Assembly (NCBI GenBank): GCA_002708825.1
Contig: PAPF01000024.1
Span: forward strand, 1-64,000
Direction of reading: 5' to 3'
Source: Phyllobacteriaceae bacterium
Lineage (GTDB): Bacteria; Pseudomonadota; Alphaproteobacteria; Rhizobiales; Rhizobiaceae
Length of the DNA stretch: 64,000 bases
Of the stretch, positions 1 to 10,460 are shown piece by piece. The position numbers and the translations under genes were made by a program. Position 1 is the stretch's first letter, and each line of letters starts with the position of its first letter. A model generated the notes under the pieces. The model was not told where the DNA came from. It did not search any database and worked only from the letters and a program-made list of their open reading frames with translations.

Positions 1-47
1 TCGGTAAAGGATGTCAGTCGCATTCCGGGTTGCCATCCGCTTGAATA

Positions 48-62
48 GGTATTTACAATACC
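48..62. promoter_or_regulatory. Perfect inverted repeat GGTATT-TAC-AATACC upstream of truncated hemoglobin gene; candidate operator
   Basis: 6-bp perfect arms with 3-nt spacer, about 50 bp upstream of the hemoglobin start. Confidence 0.4.
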
Positions 63-110
63 ACTTATCAGATATAGACGGGGATGCAACCCCGAACACG
101 GGAGCCGGCC

Positions 111-554
111 ATGGCCTCCATCGACACGCCCATCCTGTCCGCCCGCCCGCAGATGACCGCCGATATCATGGCGCGGACCGGGCTGGACGAGGAAATCCTG
201 ACCCGGCTGGTGCATCGTTTCTACGAAAAGGTGCGCGGCGATGCGGTTCTCGGGCCGGTCTTCGCGGCCCGGATTTCCGAATGGGAACCCCACCTGGAGA
301 AAATGGCGGCCTTCTGGTCGTCGGTCGCGCTGATGACCGGACGCTACCAGGGCGCGCCGGTTCCCGCCCACACCGGCCTGCCCGTCCAATGGCAGCATTT
401 CGAGCGCTGGCTGGCGCTGTTTCGTCAGACCGCCCGCGAAACCTGCCCGCCGGAGGGCGCGGCCCATGTCATCGAACGGGCCGAGCGGATCGCGCGCTCG
501 CTGCACAGGGCGGTCGAGGACGCGAAGACCCGGACCATCCTGTCAATGCCGTGA
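111..554 (+). CDS. Group III truncated hemoglobin-like protein
   Basis: ORF 84..554; MTADIMARTGLDEEILTRLVHRFYEKVRGDAVLGPVFAARI...WEPHLEKMAAFWSSVALMTGRYQG..P.HTGLPV is typical of the bacterial group III truncated Hb family; start at 84 or 111. Confidence 0.85.
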   Translation: MASIDTPILSARPQMTADIMARTGLDEEILTRLVHRFYEKVRGDAVLGPVFAARISEWEPHLEKMAAFWSSVALMTGRYQGAPVPAHTGLPVQWQHFERWLALFRQTARETCPPEGAAHVIERAERIARSLHRAVEDAKTRTILSMP

Positions 555-583
555 AAACCGGAATGCCGACAAGAGGTGGCATC

Positions 584-1285
584 ATGAAGGACAAGTTCGA
601 CAACACACCCGCCGCCCGTGGCTATGCCTCGCCGCCTTGCTACGCCGCGCAAGTCGCACCCGACTACTTCGATCCGCTGGCTGTCGATCCCGAACAGGCC
701 TGCGACGTCGCGCGGTGGAGGAAGGCGGAACGAATGCGCCTTCGAGGCGATCGCATGGCACTGTCGGTGGCCGAGCGGAAAGCCTCCGGAGCGGCGATTG
801 CAGCCCACTTGCGGACATATCTGCGGCAACGGTTCGGCGACATGCGCGGGCAGGTCTTTTCCGCATACTGGCCCATCAGGGGCGAGCCGGACCTGCGCCC
901 CCTGATGGATGAACTGCACAAGGCTGGTGTCGTTATCGCACTGCCCCTGGTCGAGGTGAAACAGGCCCCGCTGGTCTTCCGCCGCTGGACACCCGAAACG
1001 AAGATGGTGAAGGGCGACTGGGGCATCCTTGTTCCGCCGCCGGACGCGCCCGAAGTCATTCCCTCCATTACCCTGGCGCCCGTGGTCGGGTGGTCTGGCG
1101 ACGGCTATCGCCTTGGCTATGGCGGCGGCTATTTCGACCGCACGCTGGCAGTCTTGACGCCCCGCCCCTTCACGATCGCGATAGGGTATGACGCCGCACG
1201 GCTGGCCACGATATTTCCGCAGCCCCACGACATCGCGATGGACCTCGTCATTACCGAGGCGGGTGCGAAATACGAACGGCCTTGA
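584..1285 (+). CDS. 5-formyltetrahydrofolate cyclo-ligase family protein
   Basis: GYRLGYGGGYFDRTLA signature near C-terminus, typical length; internal ATG at 584 chosen over ORF start at 11. Confidence 0.85.
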   Translation: MKDKFDNTPAARGYASPPCYAAQVAPDYFDPLAVDPEQACDVARWRKAERMRLRGDRMALSVAERKASGAAIAAHLRTYLRQRFGDMRGQVFSAYWPIRGEPDLRPLMDELHKAGVVIALPLVEVKQAPLVFRRWTPETKMVKGDWGILVPPPDAPEVIPSITLAPVVGWSGDGYRLGYGGGYFDRTLAVLTPRPFTIAIGYDAARLATIFPQPHDIAMDLVITEAGAKYERP

Positions 1286-1384
1286 CGGAGGGCTGTCGGC
1301 GCCGGCAAGACTTCGCGCCGCTTTCGTTGTCTCCAATACCGTCTGTCACACTTTCGCGGGCTTCAACGCAAGCGGGCCAGCGTG

Positions 1385-2449
1385 TCAGCGCCCGGCCACC
1401 TCCGGCTCGACCGGCATTGGCCAGTCTGCGGGTTCCGGCGATTCGATGGCCGGACCGGCTGCGACCATGCGGCGGTGGCGAAGCTGTTCCTCCCAGGCCA
1501 GCGCGCTGGTGACGATTTCCTCCAGCGAAGCATGGCGCGGGCGCCAGCCGAGCACGCTGCGGGCGCGGGCGGCATTGGCGATCACGGCATGGAGATCACC
1601 CGGGCGGCGGGCTTCGCGGCGCAGGTCGAACTCACGGCCCGACACCCGCTGCACGCATTCAATGACCTCGCTGACGGTGAAGCCGTCGCCATAGCCGAGA
1701 TTGGCCACCAGGTTTTCACCACCGGCCCGCAGATGCGCAAGGGCCAGCCAGTGCGCCTCGACGAGATCGGCCACATGGATGAAATCGCGGATGCAGGTGC
1801 CGTCACGCGTCGGATAGTCGGTGCCGTAGATGCTCATGAAGGCGCGCTTGCCCACGGCAGTCTCGCAGGCCACCTTCAACAGGTGTGTCGCGCCGGGCGT
1901 GGATTGACCGGTCCGCCCTGCCGGGTCGGCGCCGGAAACGTTGAAATAACGCAGGGCCGCGTAGCGCAAGTCATGTGCCGCTGCTGTATCACGCAGCATC
2001 ATCTCGCTCATCAGCTTGGACCTGCCGTAAGGGCTTGCAGGCTCCAGCGGCGCGTCTTCGGCCAGCGGGGTTCCGTCACCCTGCGCATAGACGGCGGCGG
2101 TGGAGGAAAACACCAGGTTTCCCACCCCGGCATCGATTGCCGCTTCAAGAAGCCCGCGCGTGGCGCAGGTGTTGTTGTCATAGTAGCCGAGCGGATCGGC
2201 CACCGAATCCGGCACCACGACGGAACCGGCAAAATGGAGAATGGCGTCCACCTTCTCCTCGCGCAGGATGCGGCGGACCATCATCGTGTCGGCGATGTCG
2301 CCGACGACAAGGCGTGCCCCCGGGGCAACGGCCCAGGCATGTCCCGTCGACAGGCGGTCGATGACGACGACGCTTTCGCCCGCATCCACCAGGCGCCAGA
2401 CCATGTGAGAGCCGATATATCCGGCGCCGCCCGTCACCAGAACCGCCAT
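1385..2449 (-). CDS. galE: UDP-glucose 4-epimerase
   Basis: MAVLVTGGAGYIGSHMV Rossmann motif, SSTAAVYAQ, YGRSKLMSE (YxxxK). Confidence 0.92.
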   Translation of the reverse strand: MAVLVTGGAGYIGSHMVWRLVDAGESVVVIDRLSTGHAWAVAPGARLVVGDIADTMMVRRILREEKVDAILHFAGSVVVPDSVADPLGYYDNNTCATRGLLEAAIDAGVGNLVFSSTAAVYAQGDGTPLAEDAPLEPASPYGRSKLMSEMMLRDTAAAHDLRYAALRYFNVSGADPAGRTGQSTPGATHLLKVACETAVGKRAFMSIYGTDYPTRDGTCIRDFIHVADLVEAHWLALAHLRAGGENLVANLGYGDGFTVSEVIECVQRVSGREFDLRREARRPGDLHAVIANAARARSVLGWRPRHASLEEIVTSALAWEEQLRHRRMVAAGPAIESPEPADWPMPVEPEVAGR

Positions 2450-2649
2450 TGCCGTGCCTCCGTCGCGCAGGGCAGGCCGCGGACCGCCCCATGCGGCCAG
2501 GACCTGTCATCCCGTTGGCGCGCAGGATAGCGGCATGGCGTTGAAATCCGGCGATCAGGCGAACCGGCATTTTAGGCGACAGCGAAAGCAGGCCTTTACC
2601 ATGCGCGGACTGCCGCGGGACCGGTTGTCCGGCGGCAGCCATGCGCGTG

Positions 2650-3078
2650 TCAGGACTTCCTGTCGACGAGCGCGTCGCGGATCTCGGTGAGCAGCACGAT
2701 GTCGGCCGGCGGCGGAGCGTCGGGGGCCGGCGCTTCCGGCTCTTCCATGGAGCGGCGGATATTGTTGACCGTGCGCACCATCATGAAAATGATGAAGGCG
2801 AGGATCAGGAAGTTGATCGCGACGGTGACGAAGTTGCCGTAGGCCAGAACCGCACCCTGTTCGCGCGCGGCCTCCAGCGTGTCGGCGGTGACGCCGGATG
2901 CGAGCGGAATGAAATAGTCGGAAAAATCAAAGCCGCCGAAAATGGCGCCCACGACCGGCATGATGATGTCGTCGGTCAGCGACTTGACGATCAGGCCGAA
3001 CGCGCCGCCGATGATCACACCGACCGCCAGATCCATGACATTGCCCCTGGCAATGAATTCCCTGAACTCTTTCAACAT
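2650..3078 (-). CDS. mscL: Large-conductance mechanosensitive channel MscL
   Basis: [28 protein letters not shown]...; ATG at 3078 within longer ORF. Confidence 0.95.
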   Translation of the reverse strand: MLKEFREFIARGNVMDLAVGVIIGGAFGLIVKSLTDDIIMPVVGAIFGGFDFSDYFIPLASGVTADTLEAAREQGAVLAYGNFVTVAINFLILAFIIFMMVRTVNNIRRSMEEPEAPAPDAPPPADIVLLTEIRDALVDRKS

Positions 3079-3317
3079 ATGCTTTCCCTCTCCGTGTTCG
3101 TTGCCGACCTGGCCGATGAGTTCTTGAACCCTGCAAGTCATACCGGTAGCACGGTCAGAAAAGAACTCCACCCTTTTCTGCCGTTGCATGGCCCGGCTGC
3201 CCCGCCACTTCGAGACCGGCCGGCACAATCGGGTCTCCGGCGACTCGCGCAGGGCGCCGCAATCTTCTATGAATGGACCGTGACGCTTGGGCCTTTGGAG
3301 CGGAGGAGCGGGGCCGG

Positions 3318-6300
3318 ATGAACAGCTGGGTGATCATTTTCACGGCGCTCGCCTACCTGTCACTGCTGTTCGCCATTGCAAGCTGGGGCGACAAGCGGCG
3401 CAAGCGCAGCGCGGGCGAATACCGCCCGATGATCTATTCGCTCAGCCTTGCGGTCTACTGCACCTCGTGGACCTTCTTCGGCTCGGTCGGGCTTGCGTCC
3501 GAGCGCGGGCTGGAATTCCTGACCATCTATATCGGCCCGATCCTGGTCTACCTTTTCGGCCACCGCATGCTGCGCCGCATCCTGAGGGTCTCGAAGGCCG
3601 AACGCATCACCTCGATCGCCGACTTCCTGGCCGCGCGTTACGGCAAGAGCTTTTCCGTGGCAGCCCTGGCCACCGTCATCGCCACGGTCGGGACCGTTCC
3701 CTACATCGCGCTGCAGCTCAAGGCGGTTTCGGGGTCCATCGAACTGATGATCGCGCATGAAAGCGCAGGGGCAAGCATACCGATCCCCGGCGACATGGCG
3801 TTGACGGTCGCGGTCCTGCTGGCCCTGTTCGCGATCCTGTTCGGCACGCGCCACGCCGACGCGACGGAGCACCAGGACGGCATGGTGCTGGCGATCGCGG
3901 TGGAATCGGTCATCAAGCTGGTCGCCTTTCTCGCCATCGGCGTGGCCGTCACCTTCTTCATGTTCGACACGCCGAAGACGCTGCTGGACGCCATGCAGGC
4001 GAACGAGCGCGTACAGGCGGCGCTGACCTACGAGACCAGTCCGACGACCTGGATCGTCATGACCATGCTCAGCGGCATGGCAATCCTTATGCTGCCGCGC
4101 CAGTTCTATATCTCGGTGGTGGAGAACCGGTCCGAGCGCGAACTGGACACCGCGACATGGCTGTTCCCCCTCTACCTGGTCCTCATCAACATCTTCGTGC
4201 TGCCAATCGCATTCGCCGGCATCACCACGATCGGAAACCAGGCAAGCGCCGATCTCTACGTGCTGGCCATTCCGCTGGTGCATGGCAGCGATTTCCTCGC
4301 CCTGGTCTCGCTGATCGGCGGCCTGTCAGCGGCCACGGCGATGGTCATCGTCGCCAGCGTGGCGCTTTCGATCATGATTTCCAACGATCTTGTCATCCCG
4401 GTCCTGCTGAAGCGCGCGCAGATTCCGACGGCGGGCGAAAAGGAAGACTGGTCGCGCATCATCCTGAACGTGCGGCGGGCGGCCATCTGCCTCATCCTCG
4501 TGGCGGCGCTGCTCTACTATCGCGAAATCGCCAACAACATCCGCCTTGCCTCCATCGGCCTGCTGTCCTTCGCGGCACTGGCGCAATTCGCGCCGGCCTT
4601 CTTCGGCGCGCTGCTGTGGCGCGGTGCCAATGCGCGCGGCGCCGTAATGGGGATGAGTGCGGGTATCCTGGTATGGGGCTACACGCTGCTGCTGCCGTCC
4701 TTCATGCCCGACGACGCGCACATCATCACCGACGGATTGTGGGGCTTCACCGCCCTGCGCCCGGAAGCCCTTTTCGGGGTGGAAGCGGAGCCGTTGAACC
4801 ATGGCGTGCTGTGGAGCCTTGCGGCCAACACGCTGTTCTTCATCATGGGATGCCTGTCGCGCGCCGCAACGCCGCGCGAACGCATCCAGGCGGCGATCTT
4901 CGTACCGCGCGACAGTGCCCAGATTTCCGGCCTGCGCCGCTTCCGCACAGCCGTGACGAACAGCGAACTCAAGGACACCATCTCGCGCTACCTTGGCGCG
5001 GAACGCACGGAGCGCTCCTTCCAGACGTTCGAGCGGAACGAGGGACGCAAGTACATGGGATCGCAGATCGCCGATGCCGGCACGATCCGCTTTGCCGAGC
5101 AACTGCTCGCCAGCGCGGTCGGTTCGTCATCCGCGCGGCTGATCCTGTCGCTGCTCTTCCAGCGCGTCGACGCCAATTCGCGCAACGCCTACCGGCTGCT
5201 CGACGACGCCTCGGAAGCGCTGCAGCAGAACCGCGACCTGCTGCAAATCGCGCTGGACCAGATGGAAGACGGCATCACCGTCTATGACCAGGACTTCGGC
5301 CTGTCGTGCTGGAACCGCCAGTTCCGCACGCTGTTCGACCTGCCGGACGAACTGGGCCAGGTCGGCACGTCCATTTCCAAGGTGATCGACTATCTCGTGC
5401 GGCGCGGCGACATCGCCAAGGCCGACGAGGAGACCATCCTTGAACGGCTGACCGTGACCCACGCGACCTGGCAGATGGAACTCCTGAGCACGGGGCGCAT
5501 CATCGAGGTCCGTTCCAACCCGATGCCGAACGGGGGGGTCGTGGCCAGCTATGCCGACATCACCGACCGGGTCAAGGCCGACCTCGCGCTCAAGCGGGCC
5601 AACGAGACGCTTGAGCAGCGGGTGGCGGCGCGCACGGCCGAACTGCTGGAACTCAACGAGGAACTGGCACAGGCCCAGCGCCTCGCGGAGGAGGCCAACC
5701 TGGGCAAGACCCGCTTCCTGGCCGGCGCCGGCCATGACATCCTTCAGCCGCTCAACGCGGCGCGTCTCTACTGTTCGGCGCTCAAGGAATCGATCTCGGA
5801 CCAGGCGACGCGCTCGGCGCTCTCCAACATCGATTCCTCGCTGGATTCGGTGGAAACCATCCTCGGCGCCGTTCTCGACATTTCCCGGCTCGACACGGGC
5901 GCGATGAAGCCGAAGGAAAGCATTTTCCGGCTCGACTCGCTGCTCGAACAGTTGCGCAACGACTTCACGCCGGCGGCGCGCGAAAAGGGGCTGGAACTGG
6001 CGATCGTGCCATCCAGCCTGAATGTCGAGACCGACCGGAACCTGTTCCGGCGCGTTCTCCAGAACCTCGTGTCCAATGCCATCAAGTACACGCGCAGCGG
6101 CAAGGTGCTTGTCGGCGTGCGGCGGCGCGGCCGGCTTTGCGAGATCCAGGTGATCGACACCGGCATCGGCATCCGCGCCGACAAGCTCAACACGGTGTTC
6201 CGCGAGTTCACGCGGCTGGATGAAGGCGCGCGGGAGGCCGAGGGGCTCGGGCTCGGGCTTTCCATCGTCGACAGGATCGCGCGCGTCCTGCGGCTGGAAA

Positions 6301-6809
6301 TCCGCATCTGGTCGAAACCGGGCAAGGGAACGCGCTTCTCGGTCCTGATCCCGGTCTCGCAAGCCGAACAGGATGCGGTGGCCACCCCGGCCGCCACGCC
6401 ACTGGCCGCGCGCGGCTCCCTGGCCGGAACCCGGGTGCTGTGCATCGACAACGACATGCGCATTCTCGACGGCATGCGCATGTTGCTCGAGAACTGGGGC
6501 TGCGAGGTGATCGCCCATGCCGGCGCGGCCGAGTTCGCCGCGGCGTTCGGCGAGAATGGCCTCGTCCCCGACGTCATCGTGGCCGACTTCCACCTGGACG
6601 GAGCGACCGGTTTCGAGGCCATCAGTTCCGTTTACGAGCAACTCGGCCGGCATGTGCCGGCGATCATGCTGACCGCCAACCGGTCAGACGAGGTAAAGGC
6701 CGCGGCGGAAGAACGCCAGATTCCGCTGCTCTACAAGCCGGTCAAGCCGGCGGCGCTGCGCACCGCTCTCAACCGCAGCCGCAAGATGCTGCCAAAGGCG
6801 GCCGAGTGA
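3318..6809 (+). CDS. Hybrid sensor histidine kinase with N-terminal sodium:solute symporter (SSS) domain, PAS, HisKA ([16 protein letters not shown]), HATPase and C-terminal receiver; CrbS/MxtR-like
   Basis: N-terminal multi-TM SSS-like region, H-box, N/G boxes, REC with [10 protein letters not shown]; start ATG 3318. Confidence 0.9.
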   Translation: MNSWVIIFTALAYLSLLFAIASWGDKRRKRSAGEYRPMIYSLSLAVYCTSWTFFGSVGLASERGLEFLTIYIGPILVYLFGHRMLRRILRVSKAERITSIADFLAARYGKSFSVAALATVIATVGTVPYIALQLKAVSGSIELMIAHESAGASIPIPGDMALTVAVLLALFAILFGTRHADATEHQDGMVLAIAVESVIKLVAFLAIGVAVTFFMFDTPKTLLDAMQANERVQAALTYETSPTTWIVMTMLSGMAILMLPRQFYISVVENRSERELDTATWLFPLYLVLINIFVLPIAFAGITTIGNQASADLYVLAIPLVHGSDFLALVSLIGGLSAATAMVIVASVALSIMISNDLVIPVLLKRAQIPTAGEKEDWSRIILNVRRAAICLILVAALLYYREIANNIRLASIGLLSFAALAQFAPAFFGALLWRGANARGAVMGMSAGILVWGYTLLLPSFMPDDAHIITDGLWGFTALRPEALFGVEAEPLNHGVLWSLAANTLFFIMGCLSRAATPRERIQAAIFVPRDSAQISGLRRFRTAVTNSELKDTISRYLGAERTERSFQTFERNEGRKYMGSQIADAGTIRFAEQLLASAVGSSSARLILSLLFQRVDANSRNAYRLLDDASEALQQNRDLLQIALDQMEDGITVYDQDFGLSCWNRQFRTLFDLPDELGQVGTSISKVIDYLVRRGDIAKADEETILERLTVTHATWQMELLSTGRIIEVRSNPMPNGGVVASYADITDRVKADLALKRANETLEQRVAARTAELLELNEELAQAQRLAEEANLGKTRFLAGAGHDILQPLNAARLYCSALKESISDQATRSALSNIDSSLDSVETILGAVLDISRLDTGAMKPKESIFRLDSLLEQLRNDFTPAAREKGLELAIVPSSLNVETDRNLFRRVLQNLVSNAIKYTRSGKVLVGVRRRGRLCEIQVIDTGIGIRADKLNTVFREFTRLDEGAREAEGLGLGLSIVDRIARVLRLEIRIWSKPGKGTRFSVLIPVSQAEQDAVATPAATPLAARGSLAGTRVLCIDNDMRILDGMRMLLENWGCEVIAHAGAAEFAAAFGENGLVPDVIVADFHLDGATGFEAISSVYEQLGRHVPAIMLTANRSDEVKAAAEERQIPLLYKPVKPAALRTALNRSRKMLPKAAE

Positions 6810-6824
6810 GCCGCGGGATGACGT

Positions 6825-7514
6825 TCAGCCTGTCACGGAAAAGGGCTCGGTGCCGATCCTGGACAGGCGGATGACCGCCTGGGTGCGGCTGTCCACGCCG
6901 AGCTTCTGCAGGACAGCGGAGACATGCGCCTTGATCGTGGCTTCCGAAACGTTGAGTTCATAGGCGATCTGCTTGTTGAGCAGGCCTTCGGCAAGCATGG
7001 ACAGCACGCGCGTCTGCTGTGGCGTCAGGGTCTGGATGCGGGCGATCAGGTCGGAAATCTCCGGATCGTGTTCCTCGCCCAGGTCGATATTGGCGGGTGT
7101 CACGATCTCGCCCCGGAGGACGGCGTCGACCGCGTTGCGGATGTCCTCCATGCTGGAGGACTTGGAAATGAAGCCGGATGCGCCGAGTTCCAGCGAACGG
7201 CGGATGGGCTCGGGATCGTCGCTCGCCGAGACCACGATGACCGGCACGGCCGCCTGCAGGCCGCGCATGCCGACAAGGGCGGAAAGGCCGCTGGCGCCGG
7301 GCATGGACAGGTCGAGCAGGATCAGGTCGAGATCGTCATGGGCGGCGGCTATGGCCTTGGCCGTGTCGAAATCCCCTGCCTCGACGATTTCGGTGTCTTC
7401 GGCCGCGCCACCGATGGCCTGCTTGAGTGCGCCACGGAACAGCGGGTGATCGTCCGCCACGAGGAATTTCGTTCCAGCCGTCACATCGCCCTCCCAAGCG
7501 CGGCATTCACGCAC
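6825..7514 (-). CDS. NarL/LuxR-type response regulator, CrbR/ErdR-like partner of the SSS-kinase
   Basis: KFLVADDHPLFRGALKQAI...LILLDLSMPG receiver and LTPQQTRVLSMLAEGLLNKQIAYELNVSEATIKAHVSAVLQKL HTH; true start may be GTG at 7484. Confidence 0.9.
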   Translation of the reverse strand: MRECRAWEGDVTAGTKFLVADDHPLFRGALKQAIGGAAEDTEIVEAGDFDTAKAIAAAHDDLDLILLDLSMPGASGLSALVGMRGLQAAVPVIVVSASDDPEPIRRSLELGASGFISKSSSMEDIRNAVDAVLRGEIVTPANIDLGEEHDPEISDLIARIQTLTPQQTRVLSMLAEGLLNKQIAYELNVSEATIKAHVSAVLQKLGVDSRTQAVIRLSRIGTEPFSVTG

Positions 7515-7668
7515 CTCAAACGCGTGCGCAATGCTTGCGTTTGAATTATCCGATGTTACGAGTTGTTTTCAAGGCGAAGTTTTCGCAATCCGCGCATCCG
7601 GGGCAGATGAGCGGCGAACCAGGGCACCGAGGCGCACGGCAGCCGGACAGACGGCAGGAAAGACCAGA

Positions 7669-9477
7669 TTGCAATCCAGTGAAAGCGATATTCCGGCGCC
7701 CGTTCTGACAGGCATCCTCGCGGCCGGCTATTGCGGCGTGCTGATCGCCGGGATGATCCTGGAACGGCTCGGCGTGCCTGCCGCCATCATCCAGTGGTTC
7801 GTGCTTGCAGGCGCCCTGGTGCCGTTCCTTCTGCTCGGCCTGATGTCAGGCACGATGCAGTCCGGCATCTTTGCCGCCGGCGCACCGCATGGCGGCCTTG
7901 TCCACGGTGCCAGCGGCCTGGCAGGCGCTACCGTGACGGGCGGGATGATGTTCCTTGCCTCCTGGCTTGCGGTCAGCGATCCCGCCTTCGGCCTGATCCT
8001 GGCAGCCGGACTGGTGACCGGCATCGGCTTGTCCGGCGCCATTTCACCCGCAAGCGCCGAAGACAGCCGGGACGGGAGCCTTGCCCGGCAATTGTCGCGG
8101 GCGACCGGCAACCGGCAGGTCCGGCTTGTGGCGGGCGGATTCCTCGCCCTGCTGGCGCTCGGCATCCTGGCCGCCCAGTTCCGCATCCTGCTGCTCCTGC
8201 TCGACGTCCTGTTTCCCGCGATGGCGCCTGCCCATTGGCTGGCCGCGGCGGGGATCGGGCTGGCGGGTGCCTGGACGGGCGGATTCAACAGCGCGTCGCG
8301 CAGCCTGCCCTTTTCATTCGCGATCGTTCTCGTGGGATTGGCCGCGCCTCTGGCCGTCCTGACCCATGCGGCGGGAGACCTGACCTGGGCGGAATTCTTC
8401 GCAGGCGTGCCGGAAACAGGGCTCCTGCAGGCAGACCTCTCTGCCCTGCCGCTGGCCGTTTCCACCTGGGAGTGGGGTATCGAGCCGGCATCCGGCTGGC
8501 CGGCCGGCCTGGCGCTGTTCGCCACCATGATGCTGACCGGGATGGTCCTTGCGCTTCTGCTGCCCCCAGCGAACGGCCGGAAGCAGGATGGCCGCCGCAG
8601 GTCCGTGCCGCTTCTGGCGGCCGGCCTCGTCCTCCTTGCCATCACGGCACTGGTTCTCAATGCCCGCATCGCCGGCATGATCGCAGGCGGGTCGCTGACC
8701 GACATTCCGGCCGGACAGATCGGCGCGGAAGCCGGCTGGCTGTTTCGCGACGGGATGGGCGCCCTGTCCGGCCTCGTGGACATCTGCGGCCTTCCGGCGA
8801 CAAGCCCTGGCAGCGTCCGGGCCGCATGCGGCGCAGCGGATCATGTGCTGACGACAGCCGACATCCGGCTCAACCCGGTCACCGCCTTCCTGCTTCCGGC
8901 AGCCGCATTCGGCATGCCTGCGGCGATGTGGCCTGCGATCCTGCTGGCCGTGCTGCTGGCCGCGGCGGGAACGGCGGCTGCGATGATTGCGGCCATCGGC
9001 CGGTTGATGGCGGAAGGCGGAGCCATTCACCCGGCCGGGCGTTCGCCGCGTCCGGCATCGCGCCGGCTGGCGATGGCGCGCGCCGGGATGCTGGCAGCCG
9101 GGGCCGGCGTCGCCTGGTTGAGCGCCAACCCGGCCATGCGGCCGTTCGATCATGCGATCTGGCCCGGCAGCCTGACCATTTCGGCGTTGGCGGTTCCGTT
9201 CCTGGCAATGCGCTGGCGGAAAAACCTGCGCGCCGCGCCGGTGATGGCGGCGATGTTTGCAGGAGCCGCGGTCCCCGCGCTGGTGCTGGCGGCGCGCGGG
9301 TTCATGGCATTTCCGCAGGCCGTGCTGAGCGACACCACGAGCATCGAATGGCTTGCCGCCATGACCCTCCCGGATGCGGTCCTGCTGGGCACGGGCGCAA
9401 ACCTTTGCGTGCTTTTGGCCGGCTCGCTCATGGCCCGCGACGGGACAAGACGACAGACGGAGGAGATTGCGCAATGA
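7669..9477 (+). CDS. Divergent/degenerate sodium:solute symporter (SSS)-like membrane protein
   Basis: Many TM segments; LERLGVPAAIIQWFVLAGALVPFLLLGLMSGTMQSGIFAAG resembles the N-terminal SSS (VC_2705-type) motif; TTG start at 7669 preceded by AGGAAAG (alternative 7531). Confidence 0.6.
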   Translation: MQSSESDIPAPVLTGILAAGYCGVLIAGMILERLGVPAAIIQWFVLAGALVPFLLLGLMSGTMQSGIFAAGAPHGGLVHGASGLAGATVTGGMMFLASWLAVSDPAFGLILAAGLVTGIGLSGAISPASAEDSRDGSLARQLSRATGNRQVRLVAGGFLALLALGILAAQFRILLLLLDVLFPAMAPAHWLAAAGIGLAGAWTGGFNSASRSLPFSFAIVLVGLAAPLAVLTHAAGDLTWAEFFAGVPETGLLQADLSALPLAVSTWEWGIEPASGWPAGLALFATMMLTGMVLALLLPPANGRKQDGRRRSVPLLAAGLVLLAITALVLNARIAGMIAGGSLTDIPAGQIGAEAGWLFRDGMGALSGLVDICGLPATSPGSVRAACGAADHVLTTADIRLNPVTAFLLPAAAFGMPAAMWPAILLAVLLAAAGTAAAMIAAIGRLMAEGGAIHPAGRSPRPASRRLAMARAGMLAAGAGVAWLSANPAMRPFDHAIWPGSLTISALAVPFLAMRWRKNLRAAPVMAAMFAGAAVPALVLAARGFMAFPQAVLSDTTSIEWLAAMTLPDAVLLGTGANLCVLLAGSLMARDGTRRQTEEIAQ

Positions 9478-10460
9478 GCGCGGATTACCTGGAAGCACTC
9501 GGTCTTGATGCCGCGCTTCTCGAACCGGACAGCGTACCCGACGAAGCGCGCGCGCTGAACGCGGAAATCGTGGACAGGCTCAGCGCGGCGCCGGACATGT
9601 GGCAGTTTCCGCCGCCGGTGCTGCGGCAATTGCGCCTCGACGGGCGCGGGCCCTTTCCGATCTGTGCGGAAGACAGGGAAGCGCAGGCAATCTCCATTCC
9701 CGGTCCCGCAGGTGCCATGTCGGCGCGTCTCCACCGGCCCTCGGGCGGACGGTCGCATGGAACCTACCTGCATTTCCACGGCGGCGGCTGGGTTCTCGGA
9801 AGCGCGCGCGAGAACGACGCGCGCAACCGCAGGCTGGCAGAAGCCACCGGCCTCACCGTCATCTCGCTGGACTACCGCCTTGCGCCCGAAGACCCCTTTC
9901 CCGCCGGACCGGACGACTGCGAGGCAGCGGCACTCTGGCTTGCCGGCGGCGGCCATGATCTTCCTGCCGGGGTGCTGGCCATCGGCGGCGAAAGCGCCGG
10001 CGCGCACCTCGCGGTCCTGACGCTCATGCGGCTGCGCGACCGGCACGGGATCGCGCCTTTCGTTGCGGCGAACCTCAATGCCGGCTGCTACGACCTTTCC
10101 GGCACGCCGAGCGTGCGCAACTGGGGCGCTGAAAAGCTTGTGCTGAACACAGGCGACATCGACCAGTTCCTCGCCCGGTTCCTGCCTGAAGGCACGGACA
10201 GGGCGTCGCCTTCGGTCTCCCCGCTGCATGGCGGCCTGGCCGGGCTGCCGCCTGCCCTGTTCACCTGCGGCACGCGCGACCTGCTGCTCGACGACACGCT
10301 CATCATGGCGGCACGCTGGCGCGAAGCGGGCAACCGGGCGCAGGTCTCGATCTGGCCCGGCGGATGCCACGTCTTCCAGGCCTTTTCCACAACGCAGGCC
10401 GACCGCAGCCTCAGCGAAATCGAAACCTTCCTCGCCACTGCAACGGGTACCAAAGCGTGA
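9474..10460 (+). CDS. Alpha/beta hydrolase (HSL/esterase family)
   Basis: HFHGGGWVLGSA oxyanion motif, GGESAGAH nucleophile elbow; ATG overlaps upstream stop (ATGA). Confidence 0.88.
   Translation: MSADYLEALGLDAALLEPDSVPDEARALNAEIVDRLSAAPDMWQFPPPVLRQLRLDGRGPFPICAEDREAQAISIPGPAGAMSARLHRPSGGRSHGTYLHFHGGGWVLGSARENDARNRRLAEATGLTVISLDYRLAPEDPFPAGPDDCEAAALWLAGGGHDLPAGVLAIGGESAGAHLAVLTLMRLRDRHGIAPFVAANLNAGCYDLSGTPSVRNWGAEKLVLNTGDIDQFLARFLPEGTDRASPSVSPLHGGLAGLPPALFTCGTRDLLLDDTLIMAARWREAGNRAQVSIWPGGCHVFQAFSTTQADRSLSEIETFLATATGTKA

Noticed and set aside
5127-6653. 508-aa minus-strand ORF opposite the sensor kinase
   Set aside because: Antisense shadow of HisKA/HATPase/REC coding sequence.
7731-9473. 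N-terminal extension of the alpha/beta hydrolase ORF
   Set aside because: Arg/Pro-rich out-of-frame read of the SSS-like gene; real start is the ATG at 9474 coupled to the upstream stop.
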